Notes: generated by a model not told the origin, from the letters alone. A stretch of DNA of 64,000 nucleotides from Venturia oleaginea (GCA_013176395.1 JABMLP010000009.1:1302001-1366000), one strand, 5' to 3'; counted from the stretch's first letter, positions 22,106 to 33,234 are shown. Translations and numbers: made by a program.

Positions 22106-25100
22106 TCATGTTCTTACACCGCCGCGCCTTCGCCTCATTCCGAGCATGCTAAAACACAGCACAAGAGCAAAGAGTATTCCAAGAATCGTCACAGCCAACC
22201 CCGTGTAAGTGACCTTCGAGATTGCAATCGAGAAAGCCTTTCTGACAAATTCAAGCTCTTTTGCATCGAGCGCCAGCTTTTCGAGTCGAGACGCTCCCAC
22301 TTTGACGACCCTCGCCAAATTCGTCGGGCTATCACTGCTCTCAAGTTTGTTGCGGAGTGTTTTGACAAACACGTTCTGGGCGACGGATGGGATTATTGTA
22401 CTAGTGGATCGCATTAGCCTCGCTATCAAGAAGCAGGGGGCTGGAAGTGAGTCACTCACCCACCCAGTCTAGAGAAAAACGTCAGGATAACTGCCACCTG
22501 TTAGCTCTCGCGACCCACGTGCAGAAGTTATGAGAGATTCCGCTCACGATGTCCCTGGAGACGCTCTCTGTTGCTGTGATCAGGTCAGGAACGCTGACAA
22601 TTCTCACCCACAAATGAACTTACTCAAAGATCCCTCCGAGCATGAAGTATGGAAACAGGGTAGTGATGCCGAGACCGAAACCGATTATACTGAGAAGCAC
22701 AAGCCAGACCCCAGTGTCGCTGATGGCTCCTTGAGTGCTGAAAAATATAAGCCCCATAACGGTGACGATTTGACCGACGAGCATGTATGATACCTGCCAA
22801 CTTTCAGCGGACCCTTCAACATGACAAGCAGACGACGCACGCAATGTCTTCCCTGGAAAGATGTTCCAACAGCGAGGACAATTGCAGCAATTGATGGCAA
22901 TACTAGTGGAAGGTTTCGAACACCGCTGATAGTCGCGGACGTGCCCTGACCAGCTTGAAAATAGAACGGAATGTAGAGGGACAACTATCACACGTCAGTA
23001 TTCCCCTATAAGCCTAGCAGAGTTCCTCAGACTGACCACCGCACTGGTCCCATATGCGCAGAAGAGAAATAGTGAAGACCACAGCACTTCTCGACGCAAA
23101 GTCATTGGAGGCAACATGGCTCTATCCTCTTGGATCCATTCGATAAATACAAGAAGAATGAGGAGGAACACGAATGCAAATAACAATCCGAGAGTGGTGA
23201 CTGATGTCCAGGAATGCTCCAACCCTGCCCAATGTAGAGCAAGTAGCAAGCAGAATATAGCTCCTAAGAACGTGATCAAACCAGGGTAGTCCAGGCTTCT
23301 TACCTTTTCGAAGATCGAGCGCTGGCATTGGACTTTGTGTGGGCGGAGGAACACCGCAACTAGGGCGAGGAGACATGCTCCAGCAATACTGTTGATCCAA
23401 AAACACCATCTCCAGCCCAAGTGATCGACGATGACTCCCCCTAGGACTGGACCAACTCCAAGAGAGAAACCATAGGCACTCTCGACAAGCTTAACATAGT
23501 CGATCAAGGAGCTTTTATCATCACTGGCAGGAACGATGCACTCGATAATGGATGTACTGCCTTGCAACAACGCAGCACCCCCAATTCCGGTAATCGTGCG
23601 GCACCATACCAAGTATTTGGAGCTGGTAGCAGATCCGCAGAAACCATTGCCGACTAGGAGATATGTTAGACCGGGATAGTTGACTTGGTACAGGGAGCCC
23701 ATCACCAGTCCAATGCCTCACTATGAAGAGCTAAGCGCCAATCATATTGAACACAAGAACGATATCGACACATTTCCGGCAACTCATTTCAACAAATTGG
23801 TGGAAACTTCGCGATATTGATCCTCAGTAGACAGGTCGCGATCGGAGAAAGTGAGTGAATGGACAAAAGATGACGGCTTACCTGCAAACAGAATGGCTGC
23901 AAAAAGGTACACTACCTTTAAGTCGAACAAGCGATAAAGTTTGTGGGACATTGAGTATGCCACCGTGAAGGCCAGTAGGTACCACGACAAGTATTCTGCA
24001 ACGTCCTTCAACCCGCGCAATTCTGAGGAGATACTTGGAATGGCGATTGGGATCATAGTGTCTTGGAGCGCAACCAGCAAGTTCCCAAACCACAGGCTGA
24101 ACAGAATGATCCCAAGACGCAGTGGTGCGCACTTATCGAGATGAGAAAACTCTGGCGGTTCATCTTCTTGTTCCTTCGACGAAACAGGAGAGTCGGGCAT
24201 AGGTGGATATACATTATTGGCAGGAAGTGCGCTCTCTGTATCCGATTGATAGTCGCTTCGAGCATCTGATTGATAGCCGCTTCGAGCGTCTGATTGGTAG
24301 TCACTTTGAGCATAATCGGACTCAAATGTTCCGTGGTACATACTTTCCCATCGCTCACTTTGGTCCAAGTATGTATCGCGGCTAGAGAAGCGATTTTCGA
24401 TGGCGGCCACTTCGGACATGGGGGAATCATCTGCCAAGTCCACAATTGCAGCAAGCGTAGGGTGGCCTACATAGTTTAGCAGCATTGGTGAAATGATGTT
24501 CTCGTATGACTGGGCAAGAGGGTGAATGGGAGGCCATGGAGCTCGCGGGATGGGAAATTGGAGACGCTGTAGATGAGGATGTCTTTCTTCGAAGGCTGGC
24601 AGTTGACTCCAAAATGCGGTGTCTGTTGAGTAGAGTGACGAGCCAGTGGAAAGATGGGGTAGATGAAATGGCCTCGATTGACGAAGCGACTCATCGGGTC
24701 GACAAAAGCCTCTCGGGTCAAAACGAGGTGGGCGACGAACTGATGGTGCGGAGGATCGAGTCGAAAAAATGGAAGCGTTTCTGCTGAACAGCGGTGCAAT
24801 CCTTGGTGGAAGAGCTGGGATTGGTGGTACGTCGGATGAACGAATGACATCTATCTCATCGCCCCCAAACTTGAACGAGATAGCCAGACTCTTGTCTCGG
24901 GCGTGCCGAACAGGTGTCAGGCTGATTCCGTCGACATGGCTCTCATGGTGCTCTCCGACTGGAATATGTGCTTTTTTCTGGACAGTGAGAGTGCGGTCGG
25001 GGGATGGTGTGGCATCGGACTGCACGATTGTCGACTCGCTATCTTCCTTGTTCAGCTCGTGCTTTGAGAGGTTGTCCGTGACATCTAAGAATGGCAATGA

Positions 25101-25196
25101 GATGCGGATGCGGGTGTCGACGTCTTTTGACTTCTGAAAGCTAGACTGGGCGAAGATTGAGCTCCAGCGTCTGCGTCGGGGCACTTCTGCAGCCAT
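22106..25196 (-). CDS. MFS (DHA2-like) transporter with ~358-residue N-terminal extension
   Basis: Exon 1 is 25196-23882 (minus). It encodes a long Ser/Pro-rich, acidic cytosolic tail and, from about residue 359, the first membrane span (LGIILFSLWFGNLLVALQD). Later exons are 23653-23037, 22984-22841, 22793-22624, then an unresolved stretch, 22497-22460 and 22400-22106. Landmarks are the TIPIA/IPSI loop, GIGGAALLQG after TM4, DHLGWRWCFWIN (motif C side), and TFFSRLGG-TIIPSVAQNVF near the end. This fits a 14-span drug/H+ antiporter-like carrier at the plasma membrane; the substrate cannot be told. Between 22498 and 22623 the join is unclear (see findings), so either an unusual exon or a lesion is present. 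The intron at 23654-23881 is 228 nt; the one at 22794-22840 is only 47 nt but canonical. Confidence 0.75.
24237..24326 (-). repeat. 30-bp coding tandem repeat in the transporter tail
   Basis: Three imperfect 30-bp copies encode repeated SDYQSDAR-type decapeptides (about residues 293-321 of the transporter). The copies differ mostly by silent or near-silent changes. Such in-frame arrays often vary in copy number between isolates; that is inference here. Confidence 0.75.
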
Positions 25197-25832
25197 GATT
25201 AGTTGCTAACAGGCGTGCTGTGAGATGAATTGATGGAACGAGAAGCAGTAGAAGGCAATGCGAGGGGGGAGAGCAGATGAGGTTGGATGGTCCACGTCGC
25301 ATGATTCCGACAGCCCATCTCCGGTGGCGAAGTTCACCATATAAGGAAGTCACCAAAACGTGCCTTCCTCCCAACATTACAAACCCCAAACCCCAAATCA
25401 CCCCGGGGCCCTCGATTGCAGGTGGTCGTAGAACTCACTGTTTTGGAGGAATCTCCAACTGTCACTGCTTTTCAAGCTAGCCAAATGTCAGCCTTGTCAA
25501 CAGCCTACTTATGTAAGCTCCCCGTCTGACATTGGCCTTGAGGCGGCACGAGCTGGAACAATTTCCCCTCCCATTGACATGGGTCCTAGTACACGGATAT
25601 CCATGGATTTCGGCAAACTTCCGCGCCTTCACTTTCCAACGAGATACACGGCGCAAATTACCCCGAAATATTACCATTAGTCTAACTTGAAAAAGCATGA
25701 AGACATTTTCCGAACCTTGCAACACATTTTCCATTAAAGGTTGCGTTCGCGCTTCGTTTGGAGAATGAATTTTGTCAGTCGTCTTTCTTGGCAGTAGAAT
25801 TTCGGTTGTCTTAACAGGCCCGAGACGCAATA
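25197..25832. promoter_or_regulatory. Shared upstream region of the MFS and esterase genes
   Basis: 636 bases between two divergent starts. No coding signal. It must hold both promoters, but I could not pick out a convincing TATA box or known operator. Confidence 0.4.
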
Positions 25833-26796
25833 ATGTATCCTTCACCGCTTCTGGTCCTTGTCACTCTCTTTCATGCTTGTATCGCGGCTGTAACACCAGG
25901 ATCCCTCTCTCTAATCGATCCCTTCTCTTTCGTCAATCCTACCAATGCGTCTTTTCACCTCTACGTTCCCAAAACCCTCGCTGCCAAACCTGCTCTCCTC
26001 GTTGCAATCCATTGGTGCACTGGCACCGGGCCAATCTTCTATCAAAACACGCAATACGCCAAATTCGCTGAGACGTATGGATACATCGTCATTTATCCTG
26101 GAAGTCCCAATATTGGGACATGCTGGGACGTTTCTTCAGCTGCGAGTTTGAGCAATACGGAGAAGGGCGATAGTGGAAGTATTGTCGGTATGGTAAAATG
26201 GACACTCAAGAACTATCCTGCAATCGACACGTCAAAAGTGTTCGTGCTCGGCGAGAGTAGTGGTGCTATGATGACGGTTAGTCTATCCCTATTCCTCATT
26301 TCGCGCACATTGGGAGATACTGATCACTTTCGTGATTTAGAACGTCCTGTCAGCAGCCTACCCAAACATCTTCACCGCCTCTGTCGTCTATGCCGGTGTG
26401 CCCGCTGGCTGCTTCGTCGCTACTGGCCAGCCCCTCAGCGTGGCCTTGTGGAATGAAACTTGCTCCTCCGGAAAATCCATCGCGACGCCTGCACTCTGGG
26501 CCGCGACAGCGAAAGCCATGGGACCTGAGAATTACACAGGTGCTCGACCTAAAATGCTCATCTACCACGGTTCCAAAGATACAGCTCTCGACCCTCAAAA
26601 TTACGAAGAGGAGATCAAGCAATGGTCTGGTGTTTTCGGATATGATAAAGCCATTTCCAGTGTCAATGCAACACCAGCAGCCGACCATGTCACGACAACC
26701 TATGGGCCACTGTTAACAGGCGTATTGGGAGCGAACGATACGCATACTTTGACAAAATTTCCTAGCAACGACATGGCTTGGTTTGGGTTCACCTAG
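25833..26796 (+). CDS. Secreted CE1-type carboxyl esterase (acetylxylan/PHB-depolymerase-like)
   Basis: Exons 25833-26276 and 26341-26796 encode 299 residues. A signal peptide (MYPSPLLVLVTLFHACIAA) precedes a PHB-depolymerase/CE1 esterase fold. Landmarks are LLVAIHWCTGTG (oxyanion region), FAETYGYIVIYP, GTCWDVSS, and the nucleophile elbow GESSGAMM with Ser142. These match fungal acetylxylan and feruloyl esterases, which remove acyl groups from plant xylan outside the cell. There is no carbohydrate-binding module or linker. The late acid and His residues are less clear: the candidate His lies in NDTHTL near the end, followed by the usual MAWFGF tail. The 64-nt intron is GT-AG and lies right after the nucleophile segment. 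Length is normal for single-domain CE1 enzymes. Confidence 0.85.
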
Positions 26797-27298
26797 GTAG
26801 TGAATTCTCAGCAATGAATTTCTCAGATGGAAGACTAATCATCAGCAGTCGAGAGAGGGGTGAGAGTTGACGCCTCCATATGTGGTTCGTTATATCTAAA
26901 TAGTTGTACACAGCAGGACTATCGATTCGAGGAGTCAAGAATGATTCCCGTTAAAACAGACAGTGGCTTGATGAGAATAGCAATGTAGTCTAGAGAGACG
27001 TGTAGTGTATGAATGTGAGAGAGGAACGAGAAGGGACAGATCTTGTTTTCAATCAATTTGACTTGGACACGATTTGCGAGGTTTCCCATCAACATTGCCT
27101 CCGCGTGCTCCGCCTCTCTGTCTCTTATCTCACGCAACGAAGTTGAATCTTGATAGCAACTTATTTATCGTCCCTTTTATGCGATACCCCAGCTACAACC
27201 GGTCAAGCATTTGGTGGCGTAAACAAACACGCCACTCCCACCAAATCTCATCAGAACATCATAATCAGATGAACGAAACCAGAAAATAAAATAGTGCC
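26797..27298. other. Intergenic, nothing recognised
   Basis: Esterase 3' region and promoter of the ankyrin-like gene. No coding or repeat signal. Confidence 0.45.
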
Positions 27299-27934
27299 AT
27301 GCCAGGCCCTCCAACCCTTCCACCATCACGCGGGTCACATAGCCCTCTCCTTCAACCACGCCTTTCCCTACGATGGGACACAGCTCAACGCGCCTGTCGC
27401 GATGGATATCTCAAGACCCTCCAATTCCTTTTTGAAAGCGCTCAACTTTTCGAAAACAAAGACGCTCTCCAGGAAGCATGCATATCCGGTGCATGGGGAA
27501 CGGGAAGACAAGATCTCCTCACTCGGCCATTCTCAACGACAGATTCAATTCGCTTGCATACCATGCTTCTCGATGCAACCGAGCGAGGGCACGTCAGTCT
27601 GATCCGATACATCTTGGAGCAATTCCCAGCGAAAGGTCTGCATATTGCGGAATGGCAGATTGTGGTGAATGCGATTAGTAAAGGGAGTACGAAGATTCTG
27701 GAACCATTTATTGAGGTTGACCCGGAATTGGTCAATATGTATCATCCCGATTTTGGAAGCTGCTTCATGATTCTCTTTGGTGCCGTGGAGGAGAAAGAAC
27801 TGCATCTACCGATGGTTGGATTTTTGATTAAGAAGGGTGCGGATGTTGAGATTATTCCAATGGTACTGGTTGATGCTACTGCTTCATCAACGCCACAGGT
27901 CATGGACGTTCTACGGAAATCTGGGGCGCGTTGA
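27299..27934 (+). CDS. Ankyrin-repeat-like protein
   Basis: An intronless ORF of 211 residues. Segments such as RACRDGYLKTLQFLFESA, DATERGHVSLIRYILEQFP and LPMVGFLIKKGADVEII follow the ankyrin helix-turn-helix pattern with G-(H/Y)-xxLxxxL spacing. About four to five degenerate repeats can be fitted. Proteins of this type are abundant in filamentous ascomycetes and act as protein-binding scaffolds; a specific partner cannot be inferred. There is no signal peptide or membrane span. The start ATG at 27299 gives a Pro-rich leader of about 20 residues before the first repeat. Confidence 0.7.
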   Translation: MPGPPTLPPSRGSHSPLLQPRLSLRWDTAQRACRDGYLKTLQFLFESAQLFENKDALQEACISGAWGTGRQDLLTRPFSTTDSIRLHTMLLDATERGHVSLIRYILEQFPAKGLHIAEWQIVVNAISKGSTKILEPFIEVDPELVNMYHPDFGSCFMILFGAVEEKELHLPMVGFLIKKGADVEIIPMVLVDATASSTPQVMDVLRKSGAR

Positions 27935-28297
27935 TGGCCACGATTGCTCTCAAATCCAGGGCTTCATACGAATATTATTTGCTTAGACAAGAGACCGATA
28001 TCATTTATGAATGATGATGATGATATAAAAAATGTTGTTGTTCTTTCGATAGAAACAGCTGGAGAGATAAACATGCAGCGGAGGTACTACCGACCCAAAT
28101 GTTGATCATGATGACGTCTGCGCGTCGATCCACCAAATCTCAAACAGGCCAGCTTCGAGCTTCAAGCTTCACGATAGAGCCTGCTCCCGAATAAATTCCA
28201 CGAGAAGCTCCAGTAACCTCTCCCCCAATACTTTCTCTCTCCCAATTGTCCTAGGTGCCTTCGTGAAGTGCGATTGGAGATCAATTGAGGCCGTTTC
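27935..28297. other. Intergenic, nothing recognised
   Basis: Short spacer of 363 bases, including a GATGATGATGAT-type run near 28010-28023 and the promoter of the next gene. Confidence 0.45.
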
Positions 28298-29582
28298 ATG
28301 ATGCTCAGAACCACCATTCCCCGCACACTCTTGCGCCCACTTACTACAGCTCCCACAAAAGCTGCACGCGCTCAATCCCACTTCAAACCGTGTTTATCAG
28401 AAAACGCCCAATTCACATCGAGATTATGTACACTGAGTTCGAAACGACCACAAGCCATAGCCGCCTCCATCCACAAGCTAAACCTTCGGTCATCCTCCAA
28501 GTATGACAAGCCGGACACAGAACTGGAGCAGAAGGTTGCGAACGAGAAGATAGAGGCACGTCCTGAATTGGTATCGACGACGTCGTCTACGCATGCTTTA
28601 TTCAGCGAGCTGGGCACGAAGGAACCAGAGAAGGAAACGGACATGTCTGCTGGCATTGTGGCTGACCTCGTAAGTCTGGCCACACAATTCTGAAGCATAC
28701 GTTTGGTACTGATCCACGACGAGAAAACTATCAAAGACACATTCGACCTCTCTGATGTCCCGAGAAAGGCCTATTGGTTGGGTCTGGCAGGTGTATTGCC
28801 CTATCTCGCGACGTCTGTTGCAACAATTGGAGTCGCAAAGGAGATGAACGTTGCACATGAGCAGGGAATGGGCTATGTTCTCACCCCTGAGCAGGCAGAG
28901 CATTTGCTGCATATTTTGGAGCCTCTGCAAGTGGGATACGGTGCCGTAGTAAGTACAGGGTCTGAGGATTTGCTGTCGGCGCGTCTGACATCTGCAGATT
29001 ATTTCCTTCCTCGGCGCCATCCACTGGGGTCTTGAATGGGCCAACTACGGCGGCAAACCCGCAGGCATGCGTCGCTACATGATCGGCGTTCTTGCTCCAG
29101 CAGTCGCGTGGCCAACTACTCTCATGCCAGTCGAATATGCTCTCATCACACAATTCCTGGCATTCACATCTCTATACTATGCCGATACTAGGGCCTCGAG
29201 AAGAGGATTGGCACCACCTTGGTATGGCACATATCGATTCGTTCTCACGTTTATTGTCGGTGCCTCAATTGTGGTCAGTTTGATTGGTCGTGGCCAGATC
29301 CAAGGAGAGATGCAGCAGAAGCCGATGGGACCTGCGGAGCGGATCCAGAAGTTGACGGGTGGAATGAGTAAGCAGCTTGAGGAAGAAGAGGAGGCTCATC
29401 GAGCAGCGGTTGTGGCACAAGAAGAGAAGGATGCTGATGAAGAGGCTAGCGAAGGTGGCGAAGAGGAGGGTGAAGGTGAAGGCGATGAAAAGGACGCGAA
29501 GGGTGATGGAAAAGAGGGTGAGGATGATAGCGAGGGCGATGATAGCGAAAGCAAGGATGGCAAGAAAGAAGAGAAGAAATGA
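28298..29582 (+). CDS. DUF3429 mitochondrial inner-membrane protein
   Basis: Exons 28298-28669, 28724-28948 and 28998-29582 give 393 residues. The N-terminus is rich in Arg, Ser and Thr with few acids (MMLRTTIPRTLLRPLTTAPT), as in mitochondrial presequences. The core carries the DUF3429 pattern: VPRKAYWLGLAGVLPYLATS, then GAV-IISFLGAIHWGLEWANYGG, RRYMIGVLAPAVAWP and two further spans. Family members are multi-span membrane proteins found in bacteria and mitochondria; their biochemical role is not known to me. The last 90 residues are an extreme Glu/Asp/Lys tail. The first intron uses a CGAG acceptor, which I chose because it alone gives ADL-KTIKDTFDL in frame; the second is a 49-nt GT-AG intron. 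Confidence 0.82.
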
Positions 29583-30192
29583 TAGATCTACGGACGATGC
29601 CAATCTTGTATAACTTTGTTCCAAATACTTGTCAATTATCTCCACAGGCGCGCGGATCCCACAATGTTGTAAATATCATTCCAGGCAATCGACCTGAATG
29701 AATTCTATAAATAGATTTCCAGCATTGTTCATTTTATTTTATTTTGACCGCACATACAAGTTGCTGGAGAGTGTCCTCTTCTTTTACTTGAAGAATGAGA
29801 TGATTGGCCTGGTACTGTCATCCATGGTGCTGTCTGTTGGGCAAAATCATTCACAAGAGTAGTAGAAAAGGGGAGGGAAAGACCCTTGGAAAATCCGTGT
29901 CCGCATCTATGCACCAAAAGCTAAGAATGTCTTTACACTTTCACAATGTCCTCGAACCGAGACCATGTGTGATCCATGCAGACATGTCGAACGGTTCAAC
30001 TACCAGTATGAACTTGGGGATGATACTTGCCGAAATTATGATGTAGCCCTTTCCATTGATTTCTCAAGCCACGTCTAAACGAGTGAAGAAAGCTAGTGTA
30101 CAGAATTACATCTATAGAAGCGGGTGACGGAAAAGGAAGAGAAAGATGCGTGAAGGCTTGCCCTCCATCTTCACCCAATACGACCTGTCCCC
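29583..30192. other. Convergent intergenic region
   Basis: Two 3' ends face each other here. A/T-rich TTTTATTTTATTTT-like tracts near 29730-29743 would suit 3' UTR signals. Nothing else recognised. Confidence 0.45.
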
Positions 30193-30908
30193 TCACATTT
30201 TCCTTGACTTGTAGTGGGCCGTTTTCATTGACTTGAAGTTGGCACAGGCGATTCTCTTATTGTCGAATGAGTGAATGACAATACTTTTGTCACCGACGAA
30301 AGCTTTATTACCAGGTGTGAGGGATGAGAACTTGTCAGTGAATCTGTTTTCGATTGGTGTTAGTCAAACTTTTCGATTGATCGGGGAGATGGTGGTTTTA
30401 GAGGAAAGGGAAGAATCTTACGTCGACTTAAATTCACCACCAGAAGTTATATTTCCATTCTTGCCACTAACATCTCCAATCTGGCAGAATTCCTTCTTGG
30501 ATTTATCGCACATGCAGTCCGCAGAGATGTTGTATGGATCGAAATGGGCAGCAGTACCGGTGCAATTACCATCCTACATGAGAACCATGATTAGCATCGT
30601 ATCCTTAAGATATGGAAACAACATGGCGGCGGACTCACAGCAGGGACAGGCTTCGCATGGACGTGATACATAAAAGGAGCCCCATCTTTCGGCAACTTAA
30701 TTTTGAGTTCAAATTTGACGCCTGTATTGTCAGACACCAACACCACGCTCCCGGTCACACCGTTCTTGAGCTCAGCAGTATACGTGGCCCCTTTTGGATT
30801 TCCGGAAATCACTGGCGCCGGATCATGTGCCCCAGGAAGAGGGCACATTTTCACCTCGGCGCTAGCAAGAGCCGCGCAGAAGAAGAAAAAGGTCGCAAAA
30901 GAACGCAT
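30193..30908 (-). CDS. Secreted copper-only superoxide dismutase-like protein
   Basis: Exons (minus) 30908-30639, 30573-30422 and 30343-30193 give 190 residues. A signal peptide (MRSFATFFFFCAALASA) is followed by an SOD beta-barrel. The copper ligands are all visible: H82 and H84 in YHVHAKPV, H100 in AAHFDP, H165 in IVIHS. The zinc-loop histidines of Cu/Zn SOD are absent, and the region after HFDP is short and Cys-rich. This is the pattern of fungal Cu-only SODs such as Candida SOD5, which detoxify superoxide at the cell surface. Unlike SOD5 the product ends in KSRKM without a hydrophobic GPI signal, so it is probably soluble or wall-trapped. Introns of 65 and 78 nt restore PVPA-DGNCTGT and EFKST-FTDKF. 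An ATG further upstream in frame (30986) would ruin the signal peptide. Confidence 0.88.
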
Positions 30909-31412
30909 TGTAATTGAACGAAAATGGTAAATGTACGAGGCGATTGTGAGGTGGTTTTGAGCACAATTTCGGGAATTGGGGAGCACAGTGGTATGCGATG
31001 GTATATCTATAGCCCTCTGAACTAATCTGTCTTGTCTTTACATAGTACTGTTCCCATTAAATGGCTTTGATTGTACTATGTCGCCCATCGCCGGGGTATG
31101 GATGACACGTTACTGTTATACCTACGGCTGGTGGGGAGCAGCCAATGCTTGTTTATGGTGGTTAGTGATGGTCCTTTGGAAAAATGAGGCTTAAAGTAAG
31201 AGGATGATGAAGGATAGATTAAGCGCCATCATGTGTTCCCAATATATGACGTACGACTCTTGTTCGGGCGATCGCCGAGGGTCGCAATTCTCTCCCTGGC
31301 GGCTCCATAGGGTCTGTGGAGGTGAGGAACTTTTATGGTCGCTACGTGTTCCAGGGCGAGGTATAGGTAGCGCCCCTGAGTCTTGAGAGATTGATGGTCT
31401 TTGTGCAAGTTA
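30909..31412. other. Intergenic left of the CSN6 fragment
   Basis: Promoter of the SOD-like gene and unassigned sequence. No coding signal. Confidence 0.4.
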
Positions 31413-31500
31413 GACAAAGGCTGCGAAGGTGGACACAAGCAAAGGTGAAGGCAAGGCCAAAGAGACGGATGGCCAGACTGCTGGCACAGCTATCGATGAG
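31413..31500 (+). pseudogene. Fragment duplicated from the CSN6 gene
   Basis: About 88 bases match the coding sequence of CSN6 at 54753-54840, with no gaps and about four bases in five identical by eye. The shared peptide core GKAKETDG is still readable (…GEGKAKETDGQTAGTAIDE against …GKGKAKETDGKTNGTALDE). Sequence on either side does not match. It is therefore a partial copy placed about 23 kb from its source, on the same strand and about 350 bases from a transposon. It has no start and no gene structure of its own. Confidence 0.7.
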
Positions 31501-31852
31501 AACATCCGAGGAATGCCTCTGAATATGAGCAACTCTAAATACGGATTGTTCATCGTAAACAATTTGCCTGATTTTATTCGGGAGCGTCAGGTACGATTTC
31601 CAGACCAAAGGAATACATAGCTGCCTCTTTCGAATCGGGCAGAAACGAGACGGTCTGCGATACCGTAGATGATGAATAAACGTCACGAGGGCCTGTTGGC
31701 GAGAATCAACGATTGCTTGTGATGAACTCAATATTGTCGAACAGTGCTTCAGCTTTTCAGTCCACAGGAGCCAACGAATAACAGTCAAGTGTACATAGGG
31801 TGACAATATACACTAAATATTAACATGCGGATGTGGGAATGAATACTACATA
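31501..31852. other. Spacer between CSN6 fragment and transposon
   Basis: About 350 bases with no recognised feature. The TA target-site copy occupies 31851-31852. Confidence 0.4.
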
Positions 31853-31894
31853 ACGTATTCCACCATCGAGCGGGTCAACCCATCGAGCGGGTCA
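31853..31894 (+). repeat. Left terminal inverted repeat of the Fot1-like element
   Basis: 42 bp; pairs with the right end at 33235-33276 with a single mismatch (C on the left, T in the same sense on the right). Each arm holds the unit CCATCGAGCGGGTCAA twice in tandem, probably a doubled transposase-binding site. Confidence 0.9.
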
Positions 31895-31935
31895 AAAAGG
31901 CTTGGCACGACCAACTTATGTTACGACTCTTCAAT

Positions 31936-33196
31936 TTAATCGCTATCAACAATAGATTCTAAGTCCGTCGTGCTGCTATCTGATTCAGAAGATATCTTGA
32001 TATCTTTTTTACAAGTTCGCGCATTATGCCCAGCTGCGCCGCAGTTCCTACAGCGCCGTTGAATTGGTCGGGCTGTTTCTTGACCACCACTACCACGAGC
32101 CTTCTTTGATCCCTGAGGCGCTATAGACGCCTCTGCAGCTACCTGCGCTGCTGCAGTCCCATACTCAATAGTACCACCTTGCTGGATCCACTTCCTTTTG
32201 CGCCATTTTCGGTTCGTTGTTACTGCTAATTGCTCTTCAAGCTCGCGGTTACGCGCAACAAGCAGAGCGTTTTGGCGTAGCATCAATTCAGCGCCCTTAA
32301 CAAGCTGGGAAAAGCCTGCCTGCGCAGTACCTGGTGACCGAGTAAAAGACTCGCTTACGAGCTTGGATTGGGATCCAAATTCATAAGTATTACTTGGAGT
32401 CTTGGACTGCCACGGCGTTTCTGGGAGATGGGTTTCTGGCGGGGTTCGTAGCCGTACTTCAAGGCGATCCAACACCACCTGCGCGTCGATAGGGACTAGC
32501 CCTACTGCCTCAAAAGCCTTTTGACAGTTCTCTTTCGTAAACACGTCGAAAAACGCGTCTTTGAAGGCAGGGAGAAAGCCTTCCTTGTTGATATGGTACA
32601 CGCGTCGGCGTGCCAAGTCCCGGACGCGTTGGGAGTACTTGCGCTTCAACGGCGAGAAGCAGACCACGTCAAGGGGCTGGAGTATATGCGACGAGTGCGA
32701 TGGCATGCAGATGGTTATAATCTTGTTTTCGAGGCAGTAGTCCTTGAAATCCTGGCTGAGATGGCTCTCATGGCCGTCCAAAATAAGCAGCCTGTATCCT
32801 ATCCTTAGCTCGATTGAAGGCCATCTTGGGCTCATCTGAGCCCGTTATGAACCTCTCAGCCCAGTTTTTCCCTACTGGCTCTCCACCGCGTACACCCAGT
32901 AGTTTATCCGCCATATCTGCTACCTCACACAGCCGGGGCGCGAATCCTCGCGAATCGAGGTCGAGGATGTATTGGACGATTGTCTGCTCTTCAGTCGTAG
33001 TGAGCTTGTGTCGGGCGTTGCGAGTATCTAGGCGATACGTAATTCCGTTATATCGCCTAGTTAATGTTGAAGGAGGTATATCAAACGCCTCAGCAGCGCG
33101 CCGGAGGCTTCGGAATTGGTGGGTATTGTAGGCAGAAAGGGCAAGCTGGATTCTGCCTTCTCTGTTAGATGATTGCGCGTTTTATTGTTGAGACAT
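31936..33196 (-). pseudogene. Broken pogo/Fot1 transposase
   Basis: Read from 33196. The ATG is followed by three sense codons, and codon 5 is TAA where CAA is expected, a C-to-T change in CpA context. Then come a psq-type helix-turn-helix (REGRIQLALSAYN, FDIPPSTLTRRYNG) and a CENPB-type region (RLCEVADMADKLLG, GKNWAERFI). At about 32790 the frame changes and most of the catalytic domain is missing: sequence jumps from FNRAKDRIQ to LLILDGHESHLS, skipping the first catalytic Asp. The downstream part keeps PSHSSHILQPLDV and ends with a CCHC zinc knuckle (CRNCGAAGHNARTC). The 299-codon ORF from 32835 is therefore a remnant, not a gene. Confidence 0.88.
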
Positions 33197-33234
33197 ATTG
33201 TGTTGATAAGGGAGCAGCTGGTCTTGGCATAAAC

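Noticed and set aside
22794..22840. Apparent frameshift in the MFS gene (two overlapping minus-strand frames).
   Set aside because: A canonical 47-nt GTGCGT...GGCAG intron joins the two frames in phase 0, so no lesion is needed at this place.
25833..26796. Plant-biomass gene cluster formed by the esterase, MFS transporter and polyol dehydrogenase.
   Set aside because: The dehydrogenase is 26 kb away, the transporter is of drug-antiporter type, and housekeeping genes lie between.
31936..32835. 299-codon ORF as a functional gene with zinc knuckle.
   Set aside because: It lacks the first catalytic Asp and the DNA-binding half lies in another frame behind a stop, within TIRs. It is a transposase remnant.
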